64,000 nt of DNA from Melastoma dodecandrum (GCA_029817715.1 JARUPY010000474.1:5270001-5334000), one strand, 5' to 3'; shown: positions 33,112 to 48,092, counted from the stretch's first letter. Made by a program: numbers and translations. Notes: generated by a model from the sequence alone, not told the origin.

Positions 33112-33758
33112 TTGTTTGGTTTAGGAAATTTTTCTTCTCTTTTCATTTTTAAGAAAACTAAACGTTTTCACTTTTTTGTTTTCAGTTTTTAAAAATAAAA
33201 AACGTGTTTGGAGAGTGAAAAACAACCTTAATAGAAGGGATTTGAAGGCGTGGTGAGTGGCCACTGAGCTAGGAGTCTCGAGGACAAGGGGGAAGAGCGG
33301 CTAGGCTAAGAGGCTATAAGGGCACGGGGGCGGGTGGACAAGGGGAAGAGCGGTTAGGCAGAGGGGGCTCTAAGGGCGTGGGGGTGTCGATGGAGGGATT
33401 AGGCTGAGAGGGCTCAGAGCGCCAGCGGAGGGGAGTTGGGCTACGGGACGATGGTGGGAGCACGGGAGGTGCTCGGAGGGCGTGGGGCTACTCCACTCAG
33501 CATTGCGTTGCGATCTCATTAATCGAACTTGCGACTGAGCCGAGAGAGCCACCGGAAGCGGGCGGCATTGGGATGAGCCTCTGGGAGTGAGGGTGGGATG
33601 AATGGCGGCTGGATAATGGGTGTGGTGTGAGGGGTGAGATGGGTGGCGGCTGAATGAAAAATTAAACCGAACAATTTCTCAGCGTGTTGTTGAAAGCAGA
33701 AAACTAAAAACCGAAAAGCTTTCATGTAACAAACTAGTTTTCCAAATGCTACTAAGGC
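33112..33758. mobile_element. Candidate hAT-like MITE (low confidence)
   Basis: The left end reads TAGGTGTTGTTTGGTTTAGG and the right end, inverted, reads TAGTAGCATTTGGAAAAC. Flanking 8-mers near the ends are similar but not identical (GCCAGCCC versus about GGCAGCCT). No ORF with a transposase domain lies inside. The ends look hAT-like but have diverged. Confidence 0.3.
33281..33384. repeat. About 56-bp imperfect tandem duplication
   Basis: The GC-rich unit beginning GGACAAGGGGGAAGAGCGG at about 33281 is repeated at about 33337 with several substitutions. Confidence 0.6.
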
Positions 33759-33926
33759 AGCCTGCCCCAAATAATTTCTTCCCTCATTTGAGCCATTATT
33801 ATTGCATTATTGTCGAGTCTTTGGGACGCAAGCATGCCTAACGCTGCCGCTGCATTTCATGAAACTAACCAGCCAACTAGGAAACAATGTGCTTCAGCTA
33901 ATAGCAAGAAGAAAACCGTCGCCGCC

Positions 33927-35461
33927 TCAGACTGTCACATACTTGAGAACTGCAGCCCGTATCTTTTCCATGTATGCTGCTGCTTGAGCCTGCAGTCAAG
34001 ATGCATCCGATGATATAACGGTCTGGGATGCGGCTGCTAGTGATTAATTAGAACTAGATTAACGTCGAGGATTTATGAAGAACCTTAGGAAATGGTGTCT
34101 CCATTACCTGGTTTCCTTTCTGTGCAGTTGCTATGTTTTCATCGAGAAGTGCTAACAAGGATCTGTTGAGTTCATTTTGCTCAACCATCTCCAGCAGCTG
34201 CATAATCAGAATTAGGGCATATCCATGAAGGAATGGTCGGAGGGCATCTCGTTGGAGGTGGTACATATATTCACATAAGGGGACTTACGGTTGACTTAAC
34301 GTTCTTAGACGTCAATATCTTCACTAGGCTTTTCCTGGCTTTGACAATCTCAGTTTGCATCTTATCATAGGCTTCTGTAAGTGAAAGGAACACAGTAACA
34401 AACAAAAAGGAGCTGCATTTCGAGAAATCGCACGTCACGATTAGGGGCTCTCAAACCTGTTCCCTCAAGCAAAGCCTTCTGCAGCGCCTCCAACTCGATG
34501 ATTCTATCTTCGGTATCCTATCATTATACCAAAATGTTTCCATATTGAGCCTCAAATCAAATAACGCCAGAGCGTAATTATATGATACGGGGCAAAAACC
34601 TGAGTTTTGTTAACGGCAAAGCGGAGCTGACCGAGTTCTAATCGAAGGTGAGAAAAAAACTCTTCATTCAACCTGCAGAATGTAAGCGTCGACATGTCAT
34701 TGACTACGCCGCTATACTAATCAAAATGTTAACAAAAAAGGAAAATCACGGAAACATCGAACAAACGGAGCTCAGGAACCAGACAGACTTTCACTTCCAA
34801 CATACTAATTTCTCATTCTGAGACTAATTAGCGAAAATCACGAATTATGGTCTGGAAACACGAAGAGATTTGAGACAATAGAACATGTAACAGACTGTGG
34901 ACGCATCCTAGCGATCTCGAACTCGATCTCCTGCGCCTCCGTGTCCAGGAAGTACTCTACCAGCTCCGCGGGGGTTTCAGGCACTCCCCTAGACTACCAA
35001 CAACAACAAAAACACAGAACCACCTCATATGCATCAACTGCTCTAAACAAAACGGCACACATCGACTGGGAATCATCGAAGGAAAGAATCTTACATCGCG
35101 AAGGGCCTTTCGACGCTCCTTCTCTTCCCGAACGTACTGCTCGAATGCCTCGCGAGCCTCTGCATCCTTCTCAAGCCGCCGACGGAACTCCAGCCTAGCT
35201 ATGTGTCCCGTCTGAGGCGGGCCGAACAAGCCTTCTGGGTCCTGCCAGAAAGAATCCGCAGTACCAGCTCTAAGACTTCCCCCACAAGCATTTGCCCTCG
35301 CGCCGATGCATTAGCCATCAAACCAGATTCAAGAGGAACAGAGGAAGTTTTACCCAGACACAGGATACTCTCCTCCTGCCGGTAGCATAACGAAATCGGG
35401 CCGCGCCCGACAAGGCCGTCGTCGTAGTCGCCGGAGATACGCCTATGGATAGTGCCGCCAT
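33927..35461 (-). CDS. Putative chloroplast protein of unknown function, about 7 exons
   Basis: Exons on the minus strand: first exon 35461-35095, then 34993-34896, 34672-34600, 34517-34457, 34374-34289, 34197-34108 and 33989-33927 (stop TGA). Exons 2-7 have GT-AG borders and phases that fit perfectly (157 codons). The start gives a Ser/Thr/Ala/Arg-rich, acid-poor N-terminus (MAALSIGVSPATTTT) typical of a plastid transit peptide. The mature part is highly charged and helical: FWQDPEGLFGPPQTG, EYFLDTEAQEIEFEIARM, EEFFSHLRLELGQLRF, LLEMVEQNELNRSLLALLDEN, and the end IRAAVLKYVTV. No catalytic motif is seen. The transit-peptide frame and the conserved frame differ by +1 inside the first exon (about 35350-35250), so an extra intron (for example about 94 nt) or a sequence or gene defect must be assumed there. 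I do not recognise a named family. Confidence 0.75.
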
Positions 35462-35829
35462 CGTTTTCAGCGGCGTCCGTACAATAATGGGGGACTCTGG
35501 TTGGGTTTCCCGGCTGCCACCTGTCGAATGATCCGTTCGGCCTTTTATCTTCTTCGTCTTCTCTTCACAAAATGAATATTTTTTTAAAAAAATAATAACG
35601 CAAAGAGAGTTGATTATCATAAAAATTAAACAAAAACTCATTTTTATTATTACATATTTTATAAGTTAATAAAAAGATCACACATACAACAATATCACAA
35701 AATGTAGCATCTACTAATTTATTGTTGCTCACAAAACACAAACAACACGGGAAAAGATTAAGAACGGCGTCATATTCTTCATGAAGTCTCTTAGTGTTGT
35801 GGACTTTAGTTTATGGTTGGTCGCGCGGC
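35462..35829. promoter_or_regulatory. Upstream region of the plastid-protein gene
   Basis: The upstream flank of the minus-strand gene ending at 35461. It is AT-rich from about 35560 to 35720 and would hold its promoter. No TATA box can be singled out. Confidence 0.35.
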
Positions 35830-37750
35830 TGGTAACTTGAAGTTGGCGTGATGGAGAAAGCCCGTAGGTGAGTGGCGAACTCCCCTCATCTTTCTAGCTT
35901 CTCCGCGTGTGTCCTCTCGTCTCCGGAGGTTGCAGCGCATAACATCATTTCCGGCCAGGACTTCTTATGTGTAGTGACTTCCCTCCTCCCCTGCTCTCCT
36001 AGCTTCACTCCCGTCGCTATCACCCTCATGTCTTCCTCCTCTTTACCCGCAAGCTCCTTCAGTTTGTCGATCCGGCGTCCACCCTCTCGCACCCTTTGGA
36101 AGCCTCCCATGTTTCTTTGTCTACTCCCCTAAAATGGAAAATGGGGTCAAACGGGTGGCCTGGCAAAAGCCCCTGGGCGAAAGTGAGCAGGTCAGCCAGA
36201 TAGTTGGAGAGGTCTGCAGCGACCCTAAAGTTCTTCTTCCTCCTCTTCGAGGCCCACCCTATGTATTGACAGTAGCTCATTGCAATGTGCCATATCAATA
36301 TGACTTCGGCCTCTTGCAGTCGCTCCTTGAAAGCCCAAGACAGCCTACTGTAGGCATCGACTCATTGCAAAGAACTCCTCCCATCTTCCAATGTCGTACC
36401 GTCCATCCATAAACTCGTGAAAACTGCCACTTTTACTTCCCCGACACAGGAAGAGATTCCAAAGTCTAACCCATATAGACTCCAAGTAGTCATAACCATG
36501 CGGCGACTCGATGAAGAAGTACTGCCAAGTTTCCTGTCCCCAGGTATGGAGAACTGAGTCTTGCATATCCACTCAAATTTCTCCATCCGCTAAGTTATCT
36601 GCCGATAGCTTTTGACGACATAGTTGCAGATACAAGTCACTTTCACCCACTCTGACAAGCCAATCATCCACAACTGTATAACCTCCGATGACCAGCATCC
36701 CTAGGAGGACGCAAGTCACTAAAACCTCCAAGCTCATGCCCAGTACTTTGGCCAATTGGGCCTTTTTGAGGGATCCTGCATGCTTTGATATTTACAGCGG
36801 GCACAGACACAACGACAACCAATAGCAGGAGCTCTGCAGCCCAGATTGCCAAAATTTTCTGCATCATGTATAGGGGGTACTTGGTGTAGAAAAGCTTGTA
36901 TATCAACTTGAGTTCAGACTCTACCACTCGGAAGGCTCGCTCGTGTCCCCCCTGGCCAGAGAGCAGTCTGTCTCTGATCCTTTCTGATACGGTCCCGAGT
37001 CAAGGATCTAGTCGACATGCGATTCACGACCAAGTCAACCTGCGACGAGTGTTGTTGACGAGACGATTTCAAATTTCTCCCCTGTCGACCTATGATGACG
37101 GAATACGAGGGCTCGCTAGAGAGAACCCTCTAACCTCTGCCTTGAAAACTCAATACATAATCCTTATTCCAAATCAATCCCATACAAAAACAACGTGGTC
37201 CCCAATCAAAGGAAATATATTGTTTCTAACAATAGAAAATATTATCTAAAAATTCGACTTCACATCCTCCTCTCAGTTGATTTCACGCCCACCTGTTACG
37301 CTGGTAAGTCTTTCCAAATCGAGCATTCCCATGAGTTTCCAAAGGTTGGCCGAATGTACCACTTTCCTTGAGCTTCGACTGGTAATTCGTAATTCGTGTA
37401 CTTCAGGAGAAGTATCATAAACAGAATGAGGGACAAACAGATGTTCTTGAGTCAGCCATCGGACCTTTGACTTGAACCTAGAAGTTCCCCTCTGCAATTA
37501 TGTACCTTCTCTAAGGTAACGAGGTCGTCTATTTCTCTAAACTCCATCGTGTCACAATGTTTGAGCCGTTCATTGTCATCCAGGGTGATTTCCGATGACC
37601 CAAATACCGCTACCAAGAAATTGTACCCTCACATGCTCTCAAGATCCGCGGCGACCTTCTCGGACCATTCCATAAAAAGGCTTGTTTTTCTCCTCAAGGG
37701 ATGAATGGGTCGCCCAGCCCGAGGACAACGATCTCTTGAAGAATTTCAGC
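35830..37750 (-). pseudogene. DUF4220/DUF594-family pseudogene
   Basis: Minus-strand fragments appear in the family order. RAFRVVESELKLIYKLFYTKYPLYM (quoted here as two parts: RAFRVVESELKL, then IYKLFYTKYPLYM) with a following hydrophobic helix corresponds to the DUF4220 membrane region (about 36950-36800). Next come VLVTCVLLGMLVIGG (about 36720) and ESIWVRLWNLF (about 36480). MIWHIAMSYCQY (36298), LSNYLADLLTF and MMLCAATSGDERTHAEKL (about 35930) correspond to the C-terminal DUF594 block. Upstream, VTLEKVHNCRG (about 37510) would be an N-terminal part. At least six frameshifts or stops are needed. The family is plant-specific, membrane-associated and of unknown function. The N-terminal end abuts the copia fragment, which may have truncated it. 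Confidence 0.65.
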
Positions 37751-37754
37751 AGCA

Positions 37755-40415
37755 CTATCCAGACGAAGCAGAACGTAACCCTCTTGCCACTGTAGCCTGC
37801 TTCTTTGTCTTCCATGAGATCATAGAATCACCAAAGAAGATATGATATCCTGTTAGTGACTTTCTAGTGTCGGGACAACTTCCCAAATCACTATCACTAT
37901 ATGCAACCAACTTATAAGATGTTTTGGAGCTGAAAAATACTCCTTTACCTGGCGCCTTCTATATGCATTTTAACACCTGTAAAGCTGCATCAAAATGCAT
38001 ATTGGTAGGTCTCTCCATAAACTGCGTGAGCACTTGGACTGGATACATCACATCAAGCCTTGTTAAGATAAGATATAATAGCTTACCAACCAATTTTCTG
38101 TATTCTGTTGGATTAGCCATCACCTCTCCATAATCGTTGGAAAGCTTATGATTTGGTACAATTGGAACCTTTCTGTTAGCTTCTGATTTGCTCCAAGCAA
38201 GTTGTGCTCCTGTAATAACTCTAATGCATATTTTCTTTGGCTTAACACAATTCCAGCATTTGAACGTGCTATCTCAAGACCAAGAAAGTATTTCAAATCC
38301 CCTAAGTCTTTTAGTTTGAAACAAGACTTCAGTATGTCTTCACTTTCTGAATTTCAGACATATTAGAACTTCCTATAGCAATATCATCAACATATACCAA
38401 TAAAGCCACAAAATCCTATGTTGTTCCTTTCACAAAAAGAGAGTAATCTGACCTGCTTTGTTTAAATCCATATGTTGTTATTGCTGCCACAAATTTGGAA
38501 TTCCATTGTTTCGATGCTTGCTTGAGTCCATACAAAGACTTTTGCAGTTTACACACAAGTTTCCTACGTTGTGTTTTCTCCCCCTTAAATTGCTAATCAT
38601 CCACTTTTAAACCCAATGGAATATCCATATAAACCTCCTCAAACAAATCATCATTAAGGAAAGCATTGTTGACATCCATTCAACAAAGACCGACCATTTA
38701 TAGCTACCAAGGCAAGAAAAATTCTCACTGTAGAATGCTTTGCAACCGGGCTAAAAGTATATGTGTAATCAATTCCTTCTTGTTGGGTATATCCCTTAGC
38801 CACCAACCTGGCCTTGTACTTATCCGCACTTCCATCGGCCTTGTATTTAGTTTTGAACAACCATTTGCAGCCAATTGGTATCTTTTCAGCTGGTAACTCA
38901 GCTATAGCCCAAGTGTGATTCTTGGAAAGAGCATTTAGTTCAACTTCTATTGCATGTTGCCAGTGAACTTCCGAACAACCTCTTCATATCAAATAGGATC
39001 AGAATAGCAAATGCTTTATATGATGGTGAAAGAGCAAAATAGGAAAGACCATTCTGCATTCAGTTGAAGTTTCTACACCAGAAAACCTTACCATAGGAGG
39101 TTGCATAGGACTTGCCAATAGAGAGAGCCAAGGCATGATGATAATTTTGTAAATATATAGGTAACTGCCTAATCCTAGCACTTCTCCTTAAATCTGATGA
39201 TGATGTAGGATCTTACGCAGAATCTGATGAAGGATTTGATGCAGGATTTAATTTTGAATTTGAACTCTCACAAGGAACACTGTTATGTAGATGACTATGC
39301 TCATTATATGCAACAGGAGATGACTTACAGTAAGGCAAAGACAAATTTCCTGATTGTGAATATCCTTAAATGGAAATCCATGTTCATAAAAACACACATT
39401 TCTGGAAATGAAAATCTTATTAGACACACAATCATACAATTTGAATCCCTTCGCCCCTGACTGATATCCTAAAAACACACATTTTACTGTTCTAGAATCT
39501 AATTTTAATCTACCATGATGTAATGTTGAGTCAAAAGCAAGACATCCAAACACTTTCAAATGCATGTAATCTGGTGTTTTATGAAACAACAGTTCATAGG
39601 GTGACTTGTGATTCAAAAGAACTGAAGGCAACCTATTTATAATATGCACTACTGTCTGTACAGCCTCTCTCCAAACCTGAGAGGCAAACCTGATTGAAAA
39701 AATCAATGCACGAGCAACATTAAGTATATGTTGAAGTTTTCTTTCAACCACTCCATTTTGTTGCGATGTTTCAACACAACTTCTTTAATGTTCAATTCCT
39801 TTTCCTTCATAAAAATTATATAATAAAAAATCTTTTCCATTATCTGATCTCACACATGACCCAAATTGTGTCTCAACCATAGCACAAAACTTTGGTAATA
39901 AAGCCACCGCATCAGATTTTGCTTTAAGTAAGTAAATCCATGTTACTTGACTGAAATCATCAACAATGGTTAAAAAATACCTATGCCCATCATGAGTAAT
40001 TGTTGAACATGGTCCTCATATATCACAATGTATTATATCAAAGACTTTTGCAGTTCTTTCAGAATGAACAGGAAAATAATGTTTCTTTCGTTTGGCATAA
40101 TGACAAATGGAACACACATTTTTATTAGAACTTGAAACCAATTTATTATTGCTTAGATGAGTTACTAGATGTCTGAATGCTTTTATACTGTATTTTGTGT
40201 ATGTCATGCGGAATGTATAGGCCCCCTTCCTCTTTAGCAAGTCCAATCATCCTTCATGATGATAGGGCCTGAATGAAACATAGGTTTTTGAGAAAAAGAA
40301 CATAATAAGATCCTGAATGTATAATTTGACTTACAAATATCAGATTGAGTGTGAAATTAGGAATATAAAGTACATTTTCCAGAACAAAACCAGTTGAAAG
40401 ATTCATTGTCCCTAT
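37755..40415 (-). mobile_element. Ty1/copia retrotransposon fragment without LTRs
   Basis: On the minus strand the order is end of protease (VLENVLYIPNFTLNLI, about 40390-40340), GAG-pre-integrase domain with its HxxxH/CxxC-type residues (40246-40016; VCSICHYAKRKKH), integrase core and C-terminal part (39751-39248; RLPSVLLNHKSPYELLF, VFGCLAFDS), RT (38860-38000; [27 protein letters not shown] at about 38405-38376), and RNase H start (SRKSLTGYHIFF, about 37860). Numerous stops and frame changes are present. No LTR was found at either edge: the left edge lies in RNase H and the right edge in protease, so both ends are truncated. Confidence 0.88.
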
Positions 40416-40424
40416 ATGATTGAC

Positions 40425-40890
40425 GATCAGTTAGGAATTGTCGGGCTGAATGGGCCGAAGTCGATCTAGCTGAGTTTGTAAAGGGAGAACCGTTGGCAAT
40501 TGATAGACACGAGTATGTCGATAACGACATTCAATGGAAAGAAATCCGAATGCATGAGGGTGTTCTGGGTAAATCTCCGAGTAGGAGGACACGAGATGGA
40601 GACCTCTTTCTTCGTGTTAGACATCACGTCAGCCTTCAATGCTCTCCTAGATCGAGACTGGCTACACAAAGTCGTTGTTATACCATCAAATCTTCATAAA
40701 GAATTGATTATATGGCTTAATGATGAGATAGAGCTCGTGCGAGCTGATAACAATTATTGTTCTTGTGAATCTAAGCCTCTATGTTCCATTGCAGAACCCG
40801 AGGAGAAGAAACAAGAGAACAGGTCGTTAAATCCAGAGGTCGAGAAAGTCATGACTCATCAGATTGAAAAGAGGGTTGATCCACCATAGT
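40425..40890 (+). pseudogene. Tat-type protease fragment, inverted relative to its gag
   Basis: Plus-strand frames read LRVGGHEMETSFFVLDI then SAFNALLDRDWLHKVVVIP, closely parallel to the protease of the 20018-32339 element (LRVGTHEKKTAFFVIDI; SALLGRDWLHKVGAIP). The active-site half is missing at its left edge, where the copia fragment begins. It lies on the strand opposite to the adjacent gag relic. Confidence 0.75.
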
Positions 40891-41740
40891 CTCGAGCGGA
40901 TGGGGAAACGACGAGGATGATAACGCTCCTCGAGAGGGAGGCTTCACCCCATTGTTTAGCTTCGCCATAGAGGGATCGGATGATGAGGAACTCATGAACA
41001 ATCCGGGTATACTCTTCTAATAAGAGATTGTGATACTCAGTGGCGCGCCTCGAGAGTTCATAGAAATCTCGAAAACGTTCTCCTTGAAGTTTCTTTTTTA
41101 TCTCTAGAAATAGGGCACTCTGTGCTATCTCGAGCTGATCTCTTTCAGCCAAAACCGTTGCACACTTCAACAGGTTCTTTCTAAACTTCACTAGGAATAA
41201 AGAAGGACTCTCACCGGGAAGTTGTTTCACTTTTCAGGATTTCTTCTAGTGTAACCACTGAATTTAGTCTATCGAATGCTTTAAGAAACTGGTTTTGCAT
41301 TTCGACCCAGCTCGAGACAACGTTCGGGAGGAGTTTCGTGTACCAACTAAAGGCATCTTCTGTCAAAGAGTTTGGGAACAACTTTAGTTTTAGCATATAT
41401 CATTGCTCGACATATCTCCCATTTGATAGGTGAACTTGGCTATGTGCTCTATAGGAGTCATTTCATCTTCCCCTGAAATAAAGTGAAGCAAGGGATTTTA
41501 TGTCCTCGAGGTACTTCTATCCCTTGTTCTATGTATTCGGGAATTTGACTCCTATACAGGTGCATCTCTTCAGTCTTCGCACCTGGCACCATCCGAGCTA
41601 CAACTCGAGCAATTTGCCCGCTCAAGTCAATGGTAGGGTTAGGGCTCATTTTCAGGTTAAATTCATTCCCTTTGCTTGATGAATACTTAAGGTTTCGCCA
41701 ATGTTTGAGGTAATATGGCAAAAGAAAGAATCCCATCACA
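40860..41740 (-). pseudogene. Tat-type gag relic (second copy)
   Basis: Minus-strand frames 41739-41458, 41396-41211 and 41230-40859 give, in order, an N-terminal part (IARVVARMVPGAKTEEMHLY), the AFSWYTKLLPNVVSSW motif and the QLPGESPSLFLVKFRKNL / LQGERFRDFYELSRRA motifs. The same blocks occur in the gag at 21230-21960. It is downstream, in its own direction, of the LTR at 42305-42881, so both belong to one 5'-truncated-to-gag relic of a related element. Confidence 0.8.
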
Positions 41741-42304
41741 GATTAGGACATAAATGCCTCACGCCCCCCTCTGCCCATCTTTTTTCAGCATTGGTTTGCT
41801 CTTTTGTCTATTCCAACTGTTCTTTGCTCGTGCATGGTGGGAGGCCGATGCGCATAAAATCATTATCAATCGGGATCTCCAAAGTAGCTCCGCATTTGTT
41901 CCGACGGAATCTGACTTCTCCAGTGCCCCAAAGGCCATATCACTCCACGAGGCAAATTCCTTCCGCCTAAGATCCCAATCCAATAATATAGGACAACATT
42001 TGCAGCATTGTAACGTCCAGGTAACATTCCTTCAAACTTCTGCTGATCCAGCTTGCGAATAACGGATGGTCGGATATTATTCATGGCGGTGAAGGGAAAA
42101 CATATCAGTCCATTTGACACTGGAAAACCCCGTATCTCGGGCCAACATCAATTGGGTGCCCTCGTGCAGACATTGTTATGACTCGGAAAACAGAGGCGTC
42201 CCGACTTCAGGGCTGGTCACATCCCATCGTTCTGCCATTTGTGAAAGCGAACTCTTTCGTTGTGATACTCACACCCATCGTCGTAAAAATGATAGTTGTC
42301 TCGG
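41741..42304 (-). other. Leader region of the second Tat-type relic
   Basis: The segment between LTR and gag. A minus-strand frame (42120-41866) is open but has no recognisable domain. In the complete element the corresponding region also encodes the poorly conserved gag N-terminus. Confidence 0.4.
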
Positions 42305-42881
42305 CGTTCGATCCGAAAGTTACCGCAGACAAGCCGGATCCAAACACCCCGGAGGATTCGTTGAATGTGTGGTCGCCGTATAAAATGAAAAGAAGAGAGA
42401 AGACAGCGATGGAATGCTTGAAAAGATAAATTGACAATATGTCCGTCTGTAGAGAGGTCTTTTGTACAATACCTAAGAACAAGTATTTATACTAAGCTAG
42501 ACCTACCTATATACGGTAAAGTAATATTGCATATATATTATGTTTCCTTTGCTGCCGGTCCTCATGAAATATCTTCATTCCATGTGAGCAATCTTGGCAA
42601 CAATCTCCTTCCAGATCCTGATCATCTGGAGCGTCGATCGATCGCATTGCTCATTAGCCTTCGCCGTAGAGTTTCCTCGCTCGCCCAACTAACTGTCGCT
42701 TGTAGCTTCTGCTGTCCCTTGTCGCCTGTCGCCTGGTAACCCTATCGCTTGGTGACTGTTTCGCCTGGTGTGTTTCCGTTGTCACCTCCTTACTGGATTT
42801 CCGTTCTTTGAGCCTGTATTCTGGACCGTTGATCCACAGACGAAACCGAGTTCTGTTGTCCAGAATTTCTGTTGTTAAACA
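42305..42881 (-). repeat. 5' LTR of the second Tat-type relic
   Basis: Read on the minus strand it begins TGTTTAACAACAGAAATTCTG, identical at the start to the LTR at 20018, and follows it through the TAGTATAAATA box and the final GGATCGAAC block, with scattered differences. No partner 3' LTR is present in the window. Confidence 0.88.
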
Positions 42882-43479
42882 CTCGGTCATTGTAAATGCG
42901 CGGACAGATCACAGTGGCGGTCTCAGTTGCAGGAGGCGTAGTCCAAGTAATGATGCTGGTCACAGACACCATGACTCAAGGGACTCTACAACATGCTTTA
43001 GACAGTTAGTCGTCTCAACTAACCCACGAGATAGTTCGTAATATCTTGGAAACACCAAAGTGACTGTAAGAAGACGGTTACCAAAGCAATGCAGCAGGCT
43101 AGGACATTATCACATGGACTGTTTAAGTTTCTTACTGATACATGCATGACCTGCCATTTGAGATCAGACAGACATCAACAGCATGAACTCAATCTAGGTA
43201 AGAAAGAAGTTCATTGTACTTTGTCCTGTTACCAGACAAAGTAACACCCATCACATTTTGCATGAACAACAACACACAACCAAACTCTTTCGATATTTTC
43301 TTCTTGGGAATGTCAGTCACAGACAAAGCATTGCCAAAAATACGAAACCGAAAAATGCCATGTGAACTTCGTACTCACCACTGTCCTAAATAACCCTGAT
43401 ATGAAATGCCCCCTACTTCCTCCCTTTTTGCTGCACAAAAGCTTGTTTAGAGCCATTCAGCTGCAAATATCCTTCTGAC
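42882..43479. promoter_or_regulatory. Upstream region of the SSL gene
   Basis: About 600 bases between the retrotransposon LTR and the SSL start. They contain no ORF of note and should hold the SSL promoter. The LTR promoter itself points away from SSL. Confidence 0.4.
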
Positions 43480-44972
43480 ATGGAGAAGAAGAGCAGCAAG
43501 TCCCTCCAACATGAGCCTTCCTTCTTACACCAGGTGTTCTTCTATGTTGCGGCTGTGGGTCTGGGGTTCTTTGTCATGGATCCTTTCAACATGAGTCCGA
43601 TCGGCGGCCAAGAATTTAGGCCTGTCAGGCACGATATCGCTCCTTACAAGAATGTCATGGGGAGGTGGCCAAGGGACAATATCAGCAAGCTGGGCACCAA
43701 CGGGAAGCTAGAGTTCGTTGACCAGGTCTTTGGCCCTGAATCCCTCGAGTTCGATAACCTCGGTCGTGGACCCTACACAGGACTGGCGGATGGCCGGATC
43801 GTCCGGTGGATGGGAGATGGCATTGGATGGGAGACTTTCGCACTCGTCACCCCCCATTGGTTAGCATGTCTTGCTCTCCCCTTCTCGAACTTGAACTGTG
43901 TGCAATAAATATCAGGTCAAAGTGTTAGCTAACTGTCTTGATCGATTCGAAAGGTGGGAAAAGATGTGTGCAAAAGGGGTCGACTCCACCACACATAAGC
44001 AATGGAAGGTGGAGACAAGATGTGGCCGGCCGCTTGGATTAAGGTTCAACAAGGTGAGCGGAGATCTTTACATAGCAGATGCATACTATGGCTTACTGAT
44101 GGTGGGACCCGAAGGGGGGATTGCGACTCCTCTTGCTACCCAAGTCGATGGCAAGCCGATACTCTTTGCAAATGACCTTGACATACACAGTAATGGGTCC
44201 ATCTTCTTCACAGACACAAGCAGCAGATATGACAGAGTGTAAGTACAATCTGAAAAACAAGGCCTATCGCCTTTTTCTTGAAGGTTACTGATGAGATCAT
44301 GATTTCACTACAGGAACCATTTTTACATATTACTGGAAGGAGAAGCCACTGGCAGACTCCTTAGATACGACCCTCCCACAAAGACAACTCATGTTGTCTT
44401 GGAAGGCTTGGCTTTCCCTAATGGAGTTCAGCTGTCAAGTAATCAAAACTTCCTTCTCTTCACCGAGACAACCAATTGCAGGTAAACTCAATTCTACAAG
44501 TACAGTGAACATACGTAACATGATAATGATGATGATGGTAATGGTGATGGTTGTATGTTTCACTTCTGACAGGCTCATGAAGTATTGGGTAGAAGGTCCA
44601 AGAATCGGGTCAGTGGAAGTAGTAGCCGACCTGCCGGGTTACCCGGACAATGTGAGGCTGAATGACAAGGGCCAGTTCTGGGTGGCTATAGATTGTTGCA
44701 GAACAGTGGCACAGGAGGTGCTAACACACAACCCTTGGATGAAGAGCATCTACTTCAGATTGCCCGTCAGGATGAGCCTCCTGGCGAGAATCATGGGCAT
44801 GAGGATGTACACGGTGATCTCGCTCTTTGACGAACATGGAGAGATCTTGGATGTTCTGGAAGACCGGGAAGGCACAGTGATGAAGCTCGTAAGTGAAGTC
44901 AGGGAAGCCAACGGGAAGCTATGGATTGGAACTGTGGCTCATAATCACATAGCCACTCTCACTTACCCGTGA
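43480..44972 (+). CDS. Strictosidine-synthase-like (SSL/APMAP-type) protein, 4 exons, 410 aa
   Basis: Exons 43480-43859, 43954-44238, 44314-44481 and 44573-44972; GT-AG borders, total 1233 nt, in phase throughout. An N-terminal hydrophobic segment (about residues 18-33, VFFYVAAVGLGFFV) suggests a membrane anchor or signal. The rest matches the six-bladed propeller of strictosidine-synthase-like proteins: GPESLEFDNLGRGPYTGLADGR (quoted here as GPESLEFDN and GPYTGLADGR), CGRPLGLRF, GDLYIADAYYGL, FANDLDIHSNGSIFFTD, LLEGEATGRLLRYDP, LAFPNGVQLS, LPGYPDNVRL, and the end GKLWIGTVAHNHIATL. True strictosidine synthase activity (Pictet-Spengler condensation in alkaloid plants) should not be assumed; most SSLs are endomembrane proteins of other or unknown hydrolase-like function. 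It converges with the bZIP gene (384 bp between stops). Confidence 0.93.
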
Positions 44973-45355
44973 ATTTTGATTTCCTTGCATCAGTAATAGA
45001 GCACCATGCTAGTTTCTTTCTGTAATTCACATCCCGTAAGTTCAAGGCATCTTTCACTGGTTCATGCAAACGAAGGTTGGGGAGAATCGAATGTTCATTT
45101 TCTTTTCCTTCCCAGAATGCAAAAACCACAATGCAACTCAAATCGATCCGTTAGACAGATAAATTCATCCAATAGCGTTACATAGCCGCAAGGTCCTAGC
45201 AGCACTACCAGAAGACAGTGAAAATATACATTACAGACATTAAATTTCCCGAAGAGAAGTCTAAAGAGGTTATTATTTCTATAGTGGAGAGGTTTCATCT
45301 TATAGGTAGACCTACAACGAACAAAAGATTCAGGCGGTAACAAAACGAGGATTGC

Positions 45356-48092
<2,737 letters not shown>

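Noticed and set aside
43480..44972. True strictosidine synthase and an alkaloid gene cluster
   Set aside because: The gene has the SSL/APMAP layout with a membrane anchor, and no neighbouring alkaloid genes (tryptophan decarboxylase, transporters, P450s) are present.
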